The notes under the pieces: model-generated | Databases searched by the model: none | Seen by the model: only the letters and a program-made list of their open reading frames with translations | Told to the model about the DNA's origin: nothing | Part shown: positions 30,757-41,247 of the stretch, piece after piece | Layout of the letters: each line of letters begins with the position of its first letter | Numbering within the stretch: the stretch's first letter is position 1 | Program-made: the position numbers and the translations under genes | From: an uncultured Clostridia bacterium | GTDB taxonomy: Bacteria > Bacillota_A > Clostridia > TANB77 > CAG-508 | Direction: 5' to 3' | Length of the DNA stretch: 64,000 nt | Assembly (NCBI GenBank): GCA_947624725.1 | Contig: CANQLP010000001.1 | Coordinates: 124,001-188,000 of the forward strand

Positions 30757-31383
30757 ATGGTTGATTCATTTGATATTGCAAATTTTGCAAATAATTTTTC
30801 AAAATCTTGCTCTAAAGCACAAGTTAAAGTTTTCAATAAAGGAGAAACAATTACTACATATTTAGTAAATCGTAATCAATTTTGCATTTTACTATCAGGA
30901 AATGCTGATTTAGTTAGATACGATATTAATGGAAATAGGATTGTTACAGAGCGTTTTACAAATAACTCTGTATTTGGTGAAATTTTTTACGATATAAACA
31001 CAAATAGTGAATTTATTGTAGAAGCAAAAGAAAAATGTACAGTACTTCTTTTCTCATATGATGACATTAATAAGAAATGTAAAATAAATTGTCCTTTTCA
31101 TAAAACACTAGTTGCTTCTATACCTAACATTATTCTTACTAAAATATTAGACTTAACATCTAGAGTTGATTTATTATCTAGAAGGTCCACTCGTGATAAA
31201 CTTTTAGGTTACTTTGGACTTCTTTCTAAAAAATACGGTAAAACTTTTACTCTGCCATTTTCCATTACAGAGCTTGCAAATTATTTAGCAGTTGATAGAA
31301 GCTCAATGTCAAGGGAGCTCTCATATTTAAAGAAGGAAAATTTTATAAAACAAGATAGAAATAAGATTACTCTCCTATTTTAA
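30757..31383 (+). CDS. CRP/FNR family transcriptional regulator
   Basis: 208 aa: cyclic-nucleotide-binding-like beta-barrel (residues about 15-110), dimerisation helix, and a winged helix-turn-helix SITELANYLAVDRSSMSREL. Cysteines (Cys 19, and KCKINCPFH in the middle) are present but do not form the FNR N-terminal cluster pattern, so an Fe-S sensor role is uncertain. It is divergent from nrdD, and both upstream regions share identical palindromes. TAGGAGG precedes ATG 30757. A TAC GGT is read normally. Confidence 0.88.
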   Translation: MVDSFDIANFANNFSKSCSKAQVKVFNKGETITTYLVNRNQFCILLSGNADLVRYDINGNRIVTERFTNNSVFGEIFYDINTNSEFIVEAKEKCTVLLFSYDDINKKCKINCPFHKTLVASIPNIILTKILDLTSRVDLLSRRSTRDKLLGYFGLLSKKYGKTFTLPFSITELANYLAVDRSSMSRELSYLKKENFIKQDRNKITLLF

Positions 31384-31470
31384 ATTTTGTCAAAATGCTT
31401 GCAATATTCATATAATAATTATATAATTATGTACGATTTAAAACAATACATATGAGAGGAATGAATTTAC

Positions 31471-32863
31471 ATGGTACATACAATGGATGAAATAAAGAAA
31501 TATAATACAATACACCTTATTGGTATTGGTGGAATAAGTATGAGTGCTATTGCAGAAACTCTTATAAATTTAGGCATTCATGTTACAGGCTCTGATTGGG
31601 CAAGTTCTGAAATAACTGACACTCTTATTTCTCATGGAATTGATGTTACAATTGGTAGCAATTTGGATAAAATAAAAAATGCAGATTTAGTTGTTTATAC
31701 TGCTGCAATTTCTAAAGAAGACCCTGAACTTTTAGAAGCAAATAAATTAGGTATTCCTACTTGCGAAAGAGCTGTTTTTCTTGGAAAACTAACTCAAACT
31801 TTTAAAGAAACTATTTGTGTATCTGGAACTCATGGAAAAACTACTACAACATCACTTGTATCACTTTGCTTTATGCAAGCGGGATTAGATCCAAATGTTC
31901 AAGTTGGAGCTATTTTGAAAGAGTTAAATGGAAATTATAGAATTGGAAATAGTGATTATTTTGTACTAGAAGCTTGCGAATATGTAGAAAGTTTCTTAAA
32001 TTTTCATCCAAAATCTGCAATTGTTTTAAATATTGATAATGACCATTTAGATTATTTTAAAAATATAGATAATATTAAAAAATCTTTTAGAAAATTTGTA
32101 AACTTAATCCCTGAAGATGGTCTTTTAGTTTATAATTCTGACGATGAAAATAGTAAAGGTCTTGAAAAATGTACTAATTGCAAAAAATATATTACTTTTG
32201 GAATAAAAAATACAAATGCTAATTTCTTTGCAAAGAATATTAAATTTGATAAAAATGGATTTGCTAGTTTTGATGTATATAAAGATGGAATATTTTTTGA
32301 TAACTTCACTCTTTCTATTCCTCGGAATCCATAATGTTTTAAATGCAACAGCATGTATTGCTCTAGTAAATAGTTATGGAATTTCAAATGAACATATAAA
32401 AGCTGCTTTCTCAAGTTTTACTGGTGCAAACAGACGCCTTGAATATAAAGGCTCTTTTAATGATGTCAGAATTTTTGACGATTATGCACATCATCCTACT
32501 GAAATTAAAGCTACATCAGATGCTTTAAATAAAAAGACATTTAACGAATCTTGGGTTGTTTTCCAACCTCATACATATAGTAGATTAAAAAATTTGCTTG
32601 ATGATTTTGCAAATTCTTTACTTGATTTTGATCATATCATTGTTACTGATGTATATGCTGCTAGAGAAAAAAATACATTCAATATTTCATCTAAAGATTT
32701 AGCAGATAAAATTGTATCTCTTGGAAAATCTGTACAATATATACCTAAATTTGACTATATTGTTAAGTTTTTAAAATCAAATGCTAAACCAAATGATGTG
32801 ATTTTAACTTTAGGTGCAGGAACAGTTACAGAAATTGGTCCAATGCTTTTAAATAATAATTAA
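31471..32863 (+). CDS. murC: UDP-N-acetylmuramate-L-alanine ligase (one CGGA recoding, plus strand)
   Basis: Mur ligase adding L-Ala to UDP-MurNAc, 463 aa. N-terminal [21 protein letters not shown] loop [29 protein letters not shown], and in the C-terminal half ANRRLEYKG and [11 protein letters not shown]. The zero frame breaks after FTLSIP; reading CCT-C-GGA at 32320-32326 as Pro-Gly gives [19 protein letters not shown], the conserved motif. This is the one recoded gene on the plus strand and CGG here is on plus, showing the phenomenon follows the coding strand. Length 1393 bp is 1 modulo 3. Stop overlaps that of spoIVB by 4 bp. Confidence 0.95.
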
Positions 32864-34124
32864 TCCTGATTGGTTTCTTTTACCATCAGTTCTGCAAAAA
32901 CAGCATATCCGAGGTTTAATTCATTTACCATAACATGAGTTAAAGCTCCGACAATTTTACCATTTTGTATAATTGGGCTTCCACTCATTCCTTGAACTAT
33001 ACCTCCTGTCTTTGCAAGTAAATTACTATCAGTTATTTTTATAACCATACTTTTATTATCTATACTATTATTAGTATAGATTTTTTCAATTTCTATTTCA
33101 TATTCTTTTGGTCTACCGGTCTTCTAAGGTAGAAATCATAGTTGCTTTTCCTGTTGTTATTTCTGATTTTAATGCAACTGGCATTTTTTTATTTAAGTCA
33201 ATACCTAAATCGTAAGTATTATTTAAAAAGCCATAAATACCATATGGAGTATTTTTATAAATATTACCTATTGTTTTTGTTCCTTCAATAGAGCCTTGAA
33301 TTTTTCCGTGGATTTCCCTCTGTTCCTTTTACAATAGATAAAACATTAGTAGTTACCACCTCTCCTGATGATATTTCTATCAATTCTTTAGTGTCAACAT
33401 CAACTATTCCATGCCCAAGACTTGCAAACTTTTTACTTTCTGGTTCATAAAATGTTGCAGTCCCAATTCCGGCTGCTGTATCTCTTACCCAAAGTCCTAT
33501 CTTATATGAATTGTCTTCTGACTTAACTGCCTTTAGCATAGTGTCAATCGTTTTTCCTTCTCTTATATAAGTAATTAGCATATCTTTTCCTTCTGCTGCA
33601 TCAATGCATTCTGTAAGCTCATTTGTACAAGAAACTTTTTTCTTATCAACTTCTACGATAATATCTCCTTCTATTATCCCTGAATTTTCATATGGTTTAT
33701 ATTTTTCATCATCTATTCCTGTTATCTCAGACATGCCAACGACTAATACACCACTTGTATATAGTTTTAGGCCTATAAGATTTCCTAAAGGCACAACCTC
33801 TGCATTTTTTATTATATCTACACTTATTTCTTTAAATTTTATTCCAAATAATGATACTTCTAAATTTACTTTTCCAGTATAATCATTATCTGTCGCATCT
33901 GCTGAAACTGTAATTGTTTCATAATTGTCTATTCCTTCAATATTTGGGTTACTTGAAAAGACAGTTTTTACATCAACGCCAAAAACTGTCTTTAAATTTA
34001 AAGCTTCTCCCTCAAATAACACTAAATGATTTGGGAGATTTGCTATATCACTTATATATATTAAGGCTGTTAATAATATAAACAATAAACTTGCAATCGA
34101 AATTTTCTTCAAATTATCTTTCAT
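32860..34124 (-). CDS. spoIVB: Stage IV sporulation protein B, S55 peptidase (two recodings)
   Basis: 420-aa serine peptidase secreted from the forespore that signals pro-sigma-K processing by cleaving SpoIVFA. N-terminal membrane helix (about 9-26), a PDZ domain ([19 protein letters not shown]), and the S55 domain with GHGIVDVDT (His) and [19 protein letters not shown] (Ser). Two recodings are needed: CCA-C-GGA at 33306-33308 ([13 protein letters not shown]) and GAC-C-GGT at 33116-33118 ([14 protein letters not shown]). Without them the catalytic serine is never reached. Length 1265 bp is 2 modulo 3. Its proposed target spoIVFA and the protease spoIVFB are both in this window. Confidence 0.95.
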
Positions 34125-34182
34125 TTTTCTGATCCTTTTTAATATTTATTGTTTATATTATAACCAATTTAACAAAAACTAT

Positions 34183-35493
34183 TTATTTCGTTAATTTTTT
34201 GCTTCCACTAATAAAGCTTGATAATTTTGATAAATTTAATTTTTGCATTGCCATTGATGAAAAATATGCTTTTTGTCTTGCACTTAAATTATAGTCTATT
34301 GGGTTACTATTTTTTGTATAATAATCATTTACCTTGTCAAATGAAGGACTTGAGCCACGAACTACACAATAATAGCAAGCTGGAACTGATTTATATTTTG
34401 AGCTTTCTTGATTTTTAAATTCTACACCACTTGCACCAATAATTTTTGATTCTCCTGAAAGATGTGGACACCATAATCTATGATATGAGCCAATAGGATT
34501 TCCATTTTCATCTACATTTAGGTAGTATGTAGTTGTCTCTGATACAATTTCTTTATTTTCTGAACTTATAACAATGCAATAATTATTATACATAGTAGTT
34601 CCAACTGGAATTCCTTGTATAAATGAAATAAAGCAAACATTGTTTAAGATTATATCCCAGTCTGAATCTGTTAATTTTGGCATTTCAAACTCTTTAGCTG
34701 CATTTTTTCCATATATATGCATTGCTTGAATAAGATTATTTGTTATACAATTTTTTATTACTTCATATTTTTCATCATTAAATGTTGAAGCTTCTCTTGG
34801 TAATGGCGTATTAGAGCTATTTATCTTTAGAAGATCAGTTTCTGCAGTATCTATTTTGTCTATTACTCCATTAAACCAACTTGTATATGACCATGCCTCT
34901 CTATAATAGTTCTTTGCTTCTTCCGATAAGCCATTTAAAAATGCATCTTGATTTGTAGGAATTACCTCTAAATATCCAGCTTTTGATTCATATGAATTAC
35001 CATCATAATAATAAACTGCAACATAGTTGTCCAATGTGTAATTTATTGCCAAATATCTTGATCCATTACTATAAGATTTCGCATAATTTACATATGGTTT
35101 TAATTCATGTGAAAGTGAGCCTGTATCCCAAGATTTTGTTGGGGTATAGATATAATATCCATCATATAGAGTAAAAAGAAGAGCTGGCACATATGACATT
35201 ATTTGACTTTTACTTGCCCCAGACATTTCAAAATATGTGGCAAGTGTTGAAGAAAATACATTTAAAGATGCTTCTATATCCCTTATTTTTGCATCGGCAA
35301 CAGTTAAAAAAGCATCCTCTGTTGTATTTATTTGAAAAGCACTCATAGTTTCATGTGTTGCTTTTGAAAGATAAGAATTATAATTTGCTTTAAGTGTTGC
35401 AGTATCTACTTGTAATCCAACATAATAAGATAATACAAGAATAACTGGCAAAGCTATTGCTAAAAAAATGATAATAAAGTTTTGCAATTTCAT
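34183..35493 (-). CDS. Anchored surface protein of the pilus locus, unknown
   Basis: 436 aa with one N-terminal membrane helix (about 4-24: NFIIIFLAIALPVILVLSYY) and a large extracytoplasmic domain. Cysteine pairs near the C-terminus (WCPH, ACYYC) could form disulfides or bind metal. It heads toward the end of the Tad-type locus and shares the layout of its neighbours, so a pilus assembly or minor pilin role is inferred from context only. ATG 35493 is chosen over a GTG at 35502 that is too close to the AAGGAG site. Confidence 0.7.
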   Translation of the reverse strand: MKLQNFIIIFLAIALPVILVLSYYVGLQVDTATLKANYNSYLSKATHETMSAFQINTTEDAFLTVADAKIRDIEASLNVFSSTLATYFEMSGASKSQIMSYVPALLFTLYDGYYIYTPTKSWDTGSLSHELKPYVNYAKSYSNGSRYLAINYTLDNYVAVYYYDGNSYESKAGYLEVIPTNQDAFLNGLSEEAKNYYREAWSYTSWFNGVIDKIDTAETDLLKINSSNTPLPREASTFNDEKYEVIKNCITNNLIQAMHIYGKNAAKEFEMPKLTDSDWDIILNNVCFISFIQGIPVGTTMYNNYCIVISSENKEIVSETTTYYLNVDENGNPIGSYHRLWCPHLSGESKIIGASGVEFKNQESSKYKSVPACYYCVVRGSSPSFDKVNDYYTKNSNPIDYNLSARQKAYFSSMAMQKLNLSKLSSFISGSKKLTK

Positions 35494-35584
35494 ATCTTCC
35501 ACTTTCTCCTTTTGTAAAATTGGGTCTTTACTCTTAAATTTATTTATAAGAATAAAGACCCCTTTTCTAAATTACTTACATTAC

Positions 35585-36124
35585 TTATTTTCCTGATCCT
35601 GTAGTTGTTACCCCAGCAGTTGCTGAGCCATAAATCTTATATGTATTAGATCCACTAATGCCATACATTGCTCTCTTATATTCTTGAGATAAAGTATTGT
35701 TATTATTATAAGCTTTAACAGTTATTATATCTCCTTTTTTCATATAGAGTGTTCCATCCCTATCTAGTGTATCTAATATCTGTGATGTATATCTAGAGTA
35801 ATAAGTATTTTCACCTATCTTTGTTTCATCACCCATTAAACCTGTATTTTTCTTGGTTGGATTTTCATCTAATACTTTTAATTCCATTTCTATATCATAT
35901 GTATTTCCTGTTGCATTAAGGTCAGCAACTAATTTATCATAATCTGAGGTTGTTATTTTACCTGTATTCGATGCATTATTTACAAATTCTTCAACAATTG
36001 ATTGAATTTCAATTTCTGCTACATCATCACTTCTGTCAGCTATTGACGCCATTGGAAAAATAAACATAGCACTTGCACCTATAACTATTGCTGCAAATAT
36101 TCCTAAAGCTTCTCCTAAATTCAT
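35585..36124 (-). CDS. Pseudopilin-like anchored protein
   Basis: 179 aa: N-terminal hydrophobic helix (LGEALGIFAAIVIGASAMFIF, about 3-23) and an extracytoplasmic domain. The extreme N-terminus lacks a basic leader. AAGGGAGG precedes ATG 36124. Located within the run of small single-helix proteins of the Tad-type locus; assigned by context. Confidence 0.68.
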   Translation of the reverse strand: MNLGEALGIFAAIVIGASAMFIFPMASIADRSDDVAEIEIQSIVEEFVNNASNTGKITTSDYDKLVADLNATGNTYDIEMELKVLDENPTKKNTGLMGDETKIGENTYYSRYTSQILDTLDRDGTLYMKKGDIITVKAYNNNNTLSQEYKRAMYGISGSNTYKIYGSATAGVTTTGSGK

Positions 36125-36156
36125 ATTACATTACCTCCCTTCTTAATATTAAAGAG

Positions 36157-36958
36157 TTATCCATCTAAATACACATATACTATTTCTCTTTTTACTGGAT
36201 CTCTTAATTCATTTGGAGCATATAATCTATCTCCACCTTCATCATCTGTCCAATAACTATTTGTATCATAAAGTATTAAATGTTCAGTAAATCTAGCATT
36301 TCTATATTTATTTACTATTCCATTTCCTTCACCCAAGCAAGCTACATGATTTTCAGAATTTGCACCTGCCTGTGAGCCTGGATTTGCAATACTAAAATAT
36401 GCTGTGATTCCGTGATACATCTGAATCTATCCTTTGAGCTGTTAATGCTTCCAATCCATTCCAAGGGCAATCACATTCCTTTGGATGATAGTTGTTTGGT
36501 TTCTGCTTATATATCCTCTTAAATAAAGTATATAATTCATCAACATTATTTAATTTTCTTGCACCTACTGGTTCTAACACATAGTTTATTTCTTTTAGAA
36601 CTAATTCCTTTTGAGAAACACTTCTGTCATTCCAGCTTGTGCAAAGAGTTTCAGTTTGCCTATCAAATCTTGTGATAATCTCTCCATTTCGATCTATTAA
36701 TGTAACAGCCATACTTTCTGTAAAATACCTATACATTGTAGGTATCATTTGTTCTAAGGTAACTATCCTATTCCCATTTTGATCAACAGTATTCATATCA
36801 CTTTCATAATACTCATAATAAGTTGTAGGATCACTTTCAGTTATTAGATATTCGGCTGTACTTTGTGCAAGACTTGCTTGTCCAAAAAGAAGAGCCACAG
36901 CTACAGCAAAGACAAAAACTGCAAATATTATTTGCATTATATCTGTCGCATTTTCCAC
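36157..36958 (-). CDS. Pilus-locus anchored protein (one CGGA recoding)
   Basis: 266 aa once TCA-C-GGA at 36410-36412 is read as Ser-Gly, joining RIDSDVS to GITAYFSIANPGSQAG. In the zero frame it would end at SDVSRNHSIF. Start is GTG 36958 with GAAAGGA upstream; the N-terminus MENATDIMQIIFAVFVFAVA is like those of three paralogues nearby. Contains CDCPW in mid-protein. 802 bp is 1 modulo 3. Function inferred from locus only. Confidence 0.75.
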
Positions 36959-36996
36959 TTTTTTTATCCTTTCAAGTTAATATAGATAACTTAAAT

Positions 36997-37416
36997 TTAG
37001 TGAGTAGTATTTGTTGACCCAGAACCTGCAGTTATAGTAACTGATTTAATTAAGGCAGTTGTAGGATCACTTTCAAATGTTATTGTATAATTAGATGTTG
37101 CTCTAACTGCTGAACGAATTGCATCTGTAGTTGTTTCATTATTTGGTCCTTTTACTGTTACTTGGTGATCTTCATCTCTTGAAGCATTGCTTGAAGCTAT
37201 TCTTGTCATTAATGTTTTTACTTGTGAACCCTTTTGTACTCCTTCAAAGCCTGTAAATTGTGAGTTAAATGCTTCAATTTCTTGTGCGTTCATAGTTTCA
37301 GTTGCTTGTCCTGTAAGACCTTGTGATGAGCTTACAACCATTATTCCTATACTTATTAATATAATTGAGATTAATATGGCTCCTGCTATAATTAGAGCCT
37401 TTGATGCGTTTTCCAT
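36997..37416 (-). CDS. Small pilin-like protein, MENASKAL family
   Basis: 139 aa beginning MENASKALIIAGAILISIIL, a short leader and a membrane helix (about 7-27), then a small Thr/Ser/Asn-rich exposed domain (FNSQFTGFEGVQKGSQVKTL). The same start recurs at 38528 and 39112. The exposed domain with the pattern FNxxFxxYxG is shared, so these are paralogues. Probably structural subunits of the Tad-type pilus. AGGAGG precedes ATG 37416. Confidence 0.75.
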   Translation of the reverse strand: MENASKALIIAGAILISIILISIGIMVVSSSQGLTGQATETMNAQEIEAFNSQFTGFEGVQKGSQVKTLMTRIASSNASRDEDHQVTVKGPNNETTTDAIRSAVRATSNYTITFESDPTTALIKSVTITAGSGSTNTTH

Positions 37417-37516
37417 ACAAATTTCCTCCTTTGTTTTATTTCTAGTTTAATTTTAAATTTTTCTTTATTTATATTTTAACATTATTATTTATAATGTCAA
37501 TATTAAAATCTTATTT

Positions 37517-37969
37517 TTATAATTCTAGTTGCTTTATTGTTATCTTTGATATTCTTCCTTTTTCATTGTATTCAAACGATTTACACTCAAATTCTGTTAA
37601 TGAAAAATTTGTTATAAATCCATCTAAGCCTGCTTTTTCTAGTCTTTCCATTGGATATTCTAGTTCATTAACTTTGCCTTCTTCATCTGTACTTAAAAAA
37701 ATCAAATTAATCTTTATACAATAATTTCCATCGTCTATATAATTTCCATCACTATCTTTTTGTATTTTATTCTTTGTATTATTGTCTATTGCCTTGTTTA
37801 TCATTGTCATTACATCTGCGCCATAAATTATCTTTTCGCCATAATCTTCAAAACTTGCATTATATGATTTAATTTCATTTCTTATTTGATTTGCCTCACT
37901 AATATGAAGTAATATTAATATAAAAACTATAATGAATATTAATGCTAAAAAGAAAATCGTTTTTTTCAT
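37517..37969 (-). CDS. Small pilin-like protein of the pilus locus
   Basis: 150 aa: KKTIFFLALIFIIVFILILL membrane helix, then YNASFEDYGEKIIYGADVMTMINKAIDNNT, which parallels FNSGFEAYNKNVMYGIDIIS of the gene at 38549. The leader lacks the MENASKAL start but the exposed domain is clearly the same family. ATG 37969 has 5 bases to GGAG; an ATG three bases earlier is too close. Confidence 0.72.
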   Translation of the reverse strand: MKKTIFFLALIFIIVFILILLHISEANQIRNEIKSYNASFEDYGEKIIYGADVMTMINKAIDNNTKNKIQKDSDGNYIDDGNYCIKINLIFLSTDEEGKVNELEYPMERLEKAGLDGFITNFSLTEFECKSFEYNEKGRISKITIKQLEL

Positions 37970-38026
37970 CATATCTCCTTATATTATAGCATATTTTCAG
38001 CTATATTGCAATATTTTTACAAAATT

Positions 38027-38528
38027 TTATGTTATTCTAAACATTGTCATAGTTATATCTTTTATCAAGCCAGTTCGTGCTTCATATTGAATATTTTTAC
38101 TTTCAAATGTAAAATAATAATTCTCTGGGTCTACTATATCTGAAAGCAACTGGTCTGCTACTACTGAATCATTAACTATATAAAAGTTTATATTTATACC
38201 ACTTATATGTGCTCTATCTATAACATTCAATGTAATTTCATTATTATATTCATTTGTTTGATTCCATTCTTTTATTGAATTTAGTATAGTAACAAATTCG
38301 TGTAATGATAATGCATTTTCTATTCCTCTATAGCCTTCTCCTAAAAGTCGATCTGCATACTTTTCATATTTTGCATTATATTCAAGTATTTCGCTTTCAT
38401 TTAATCTATCATACATATCATTTGATGTCGCAGCAAAATAAGTAAATTCATATGCGAATACTGATAAAATTATTACTCCGAATTAATACGCTACCAGCAA
38501 TTAACAATGCTTTCGCTGCATTTTCCAT
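38027..38528 (-). CDS. Small pilin-like protein, MENAAKAL family (one CGGA recoding)
   Basis: 166 aa: MENAAKALLIAGSVLI then, reading ATT-C-GGA at 38478-38480 as Ile-Gly, GVIILSVFAYEFTYFAATSN, so the recoding lies inside the N-terminal membrane helix. The zero frame would break the helix (RSNNFIS). Paralogue of the 36997 and 38549 products (shared start, YNAKYEKYADRLL). GGAGGAAA precedes ATG 38528. 502 bp is 1 modulo 3. Confidence 0.8.
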
Positions 38529-38548
38529 ATATGATTTCCTCCATACAA

Positions 38549-39112
38549 TTAACCATCAAGTTCTACAAATTCTAACTGATTTACTCTTCCTTTTGCAAAT
38601 ATATTACTTGGTGAATTATTATAAGTTATTTTACTACACTTAAATCCTATTGTTTTAAAGTTTTTTATACTATCTTGATTACTAAATATTGGATCTATAA
38701 ATTTAGTTTTTATTGTATTATCCCTTATTGTATAATTATCTTTGAGGCTATATGTTACTTTCCTGTTTGTATTTTCACCTTCAAGTTTTCCTTCGTTATA
38801 TGTGAATTTAATATTAACATAATAGTCTAAGCTGTCCGGTTGATTAGGAGCATCGTAAAATTCAATACCATATCTTTTATTATTATCTATTGCTTTATTT
38901 AATACACTTATTATATCTATACCATACATTACATTTTTGTTATATGCTTCAAATCCTGAATTAAAAGCTAAAAGCTCGTCTTCATAAGGATTTTTTTCAG
39001 AATTTTCTGCAAATGATGTCATTCTAAAATAAGCAAATGTAAATATAGAAATTGTTATTAATGATACTAGTATTCCACCAGCAATTAACAATGCTTTTGA
39101 TGCGTTTTCCAT
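38549..39112 (-). CDS. Small pilin-like protein, MENASKAL family
   Basis: 187 aa: MENASKALLIAGGILVSLIT start, membrane helix (about 7-27), then FNSGFEAYNKNVMYGIDIIS and an exposed domain ending KGRVNQLEFVELDG. A Pro CCG (CAA CCG GAC) carries an out-of-phase CGG and is read normally. AAGGAGG precedes ATG 39112, next to the TadB/TadC-like gene. Confidence 0.78.
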   Translation of the reverse strand: MENASKALLIAGGILVSLITISIFTFAYFRMTSFAENSEKNPYEDELLAFNSGFEAYNKNVMYGIDIISVLNKAIDNNKRYGIEFYDAPNQPDSLDYYVNIKFTYNEGKLEGENTNRKVTYSLKDNYTIRDNTIKTKFIDPIFSNQDSIKNFKTIGFKCSKITYNNSPSNIFAKGRVNQLEFVELDG

Positions 39113-39137
39113 ATGCTTCCTCCTTTTTTAGGGTTTA

Positions 39138-41210
39138 TTAAACCATTCCTCCCATAGTACTAAATGTAGAAGTCATGGCCATAATTCCTATTGCAACAAG
39201 TGGAACTATCAAATATCCTACGAACAATACTATCATTGGTGCAAATCCTATAACTTTACCTATCATTCCTTTTCTTGATATTAATTTTTCGTTAGATGCT
39301 TTTCTCTTTTCTTGATAATAATCTCTTTCAGTATCTAGTTCGTCAAATGCTTCTCTTATAGGTATTTTTTCTACTGCAGCTTGCAGACTTTCTACTATTG
39401 TTATTAATTGTGGGAATGAAATATCATTCTTTAGCGTTTCTAATGCTTCCCAAGCTCCTGCTTCATAGTTATTTACACATCTAGTAATAGGCTCTTTGAA
39501 TATATTTGAATATCTTTCTATCCATTCTAGTATCATCTCAACATTTACTCTTTCAATCTTCATAAGCATCAGGATAATTGTTTGATACTGCATAACTTCA
39601 TCTTCCATCTCAAGTTGTCTTAATATCTTTTGGAAATAAAGCATCCATGTTGGCGCCATATATCCAACTGCTGCGAATACTAATGCTATTAATACTTCAA
39701 ACCATTTTATATATTCACTATTAATTGTTTGTAATTTTGTATATATGCTTGATACTGTTTTATCTATTTCTTCTTCTGTCATATCATCAAAATCTTTTGT
39801 TGCTTTTACTTTTGCTTTAATTTCCTTTTCTGTGACATCTGTTTTTCCCCTAAATGCATCAATAATTTTATTTTCTAGTTCTGTCTGTGCTAAACCTTTT
39901 TCCTCTTGCTTCTCTGTCATAGATAGTAAATCATAATCAGTAGTTGGAGTTGTATATATATAATTTATTGTTACTCTATGTAATTGTCCCATTAAGACTA
40001 ATGAAACAATAAATACCACAATTACTAATGTAAGTTTTGTTACATATATCCATTCCATTTTATCCTTTGATGCTGCATCTTTTAGTAATTTTGTAAGTGT
40101 TCTATATTCCTTTGTTCCTTTCTTTGGAACAAATAAATCTACAACTTTTTTTATAATTGGTATCTTATATAATTTTTCCTGCCACGGGTTCTGTGTATTT
40201 TTCATATTAGTTGTAGAGCTTGAGTCTTTTACTTTTCTTACTAATAAATAGCATACGAAAGTTAGTACTACTACTGCTATTTGCATAATCAATCCTAATT
40301 TTCCATTATAGAATGGGCTTGTAAAGCTGAAGTTTGATAATGCCCAATTTTTTAAAGCCTCTATAAATAGAATAGGTAGTACAGCTATTACTGACAAACT
40401 TTGAAATACATAATCTAGTTTATCTCTTTTTAAGATTTCTATTTGCATTTCTTGTGTAATATTATTTAAGTTTTTCAAATATAATGATGCGCCATCATTT
40501 GTCTTTCTATCTCCAAACTCTCTAGTCAAATATGATATTCCTGCAAATTCTTTTAAATAGCTGTTTGGAGCTATATCATAATATTTTTCTAGTTCTTCTT
40601 CTGGATTATCAGATATTAATATTTCGTATATTTTTTCTCCTTGTCTAGATACCTCTAATTCATCATTTTGAGATACTTCATATATTGCCTCTTCAACCAT
40701 GTTATATTCATGATATGCATGTCTTATCTCTGAAAAGAATTCAACTTGCTGTTTTAGAAGTTTATTATCTAGTTTTCCTACCATTCCTTCTATAACAGTA
40801 TCTACCATAAATACTTCGAATACAATTAAGATAGATAGAAGTAATGGGTTAGAACTTGCAAGCACAACTATCAATATTGTAAGTGGAATTATTATAAGTA
40901 ATGCTTTAGTTATAATTGAAGAAGCTTGTCTTCTTGTTTTATATTCATCTTCTATGTTTATGATTTCTAGTCTTCTTCTTAATTTTAATAAGTATCTTTT
41001 AATACCTGGTATTTTTGTATATAAAACATATAATTTTTGATATACTATTTCTGATGAGAATTTATTTTTCTGTGTTCCTTTTCTTAATTCTCTAACATAT
41101 TTTCTGTCTCCTCGATTTAGAGCCTTATTTATGATAACATATGCTATTATTAGTATAAATAATAGTCCTATTGCTCCACCCATTAGGTATACGAGTATCT
41201 CGTTAGACAT
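39138..41210 (-). CDS. Double TadB/TadC-like pilus membrane platform protein
   Basis: 690 aa with about eight membrane helices. Two T2SSF-like halves can be seen: one around residues 70-330 (VEFFSEIRHAYHEYNMVEEA) and one around 500-690 (MQYQTIILMLMKIERVNVEM, AFDELDTERDYYQEKRKASN, then two final helices). In most Tad systems TadB and TadC are separate; here both halves are on one chain, joined by a linker with an acidic helix. It should form the inner-membrane platform for TadA. AGGAGG precedes ATG 41210. No recoding site. Confidence 0.8.
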   Translation of the reverse strand: MSNEILVYLMGGAIGLLFILIIAYVIINKALNRGDRKYVRELRKGTQKNKFSSEIVYQKLYVLYTKIPGIKRYLLKLRRRLEIINIEDEYKTRRQASSIITKALLIIIPLTILIVVLASSNPLLLSILIVFEVFMVDTVIEGMVGKLDNKLLKQQVEFFSEIRHAYHEYNMVEEAIYEVSQNDELEVSRQGEKIYEILISDNPEEELEKYYDIAPNSYLKEFAGISYLTREFGDRKTNDGASLYLKNLNNITQEMQIEILKRDKLDYVFQSLSVIAVLPILFIEALKNWALSNFSFTSPFYNGKLGLIMQIAVVVLTFVCYLLVRKVKDSSSTTNMKNTQNPWQEKLYKIPIIKKVVDLFVPKKGTKEYRTLTKLLKDAASKDKMEWIYVTKLTLVIVVFIVSLVLMGQLHRVTINYIYTTPTTDYDLLSMTEKQEEKGLAQTELENKIIDAFRGKTDVTEKEIKAKVKATKDFDDMTEEEIDKTVSSIYTKLQTINSEYIKWFEVLIALVFAAVGYMAPTWMLYFQKILRQLEMEDEVMQYQTIILMLMKIERVNVEMILEWIERYSNIFKEPITRCVNNYEAGAWEALETLKNDISFPQLITIVESLQAAVEKIPIREAFDELDTERDYYQEKRKASNEKLISRKGMIGKVIGFAPMIVLFVGYLIVPLVAIGIMAMTSTFSTMGGMV

Positions 41211-41247
41211 TAAAAGCTCCTCCTCTCTTACTATTTATCTTAAAAGT

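Noticed and set aside
32905..32915. CTC GGA in spoIVB as a recoding site
   Set aside because: [10 protein letters not shown] is continuous with the S55 domain, so no shift is needed.
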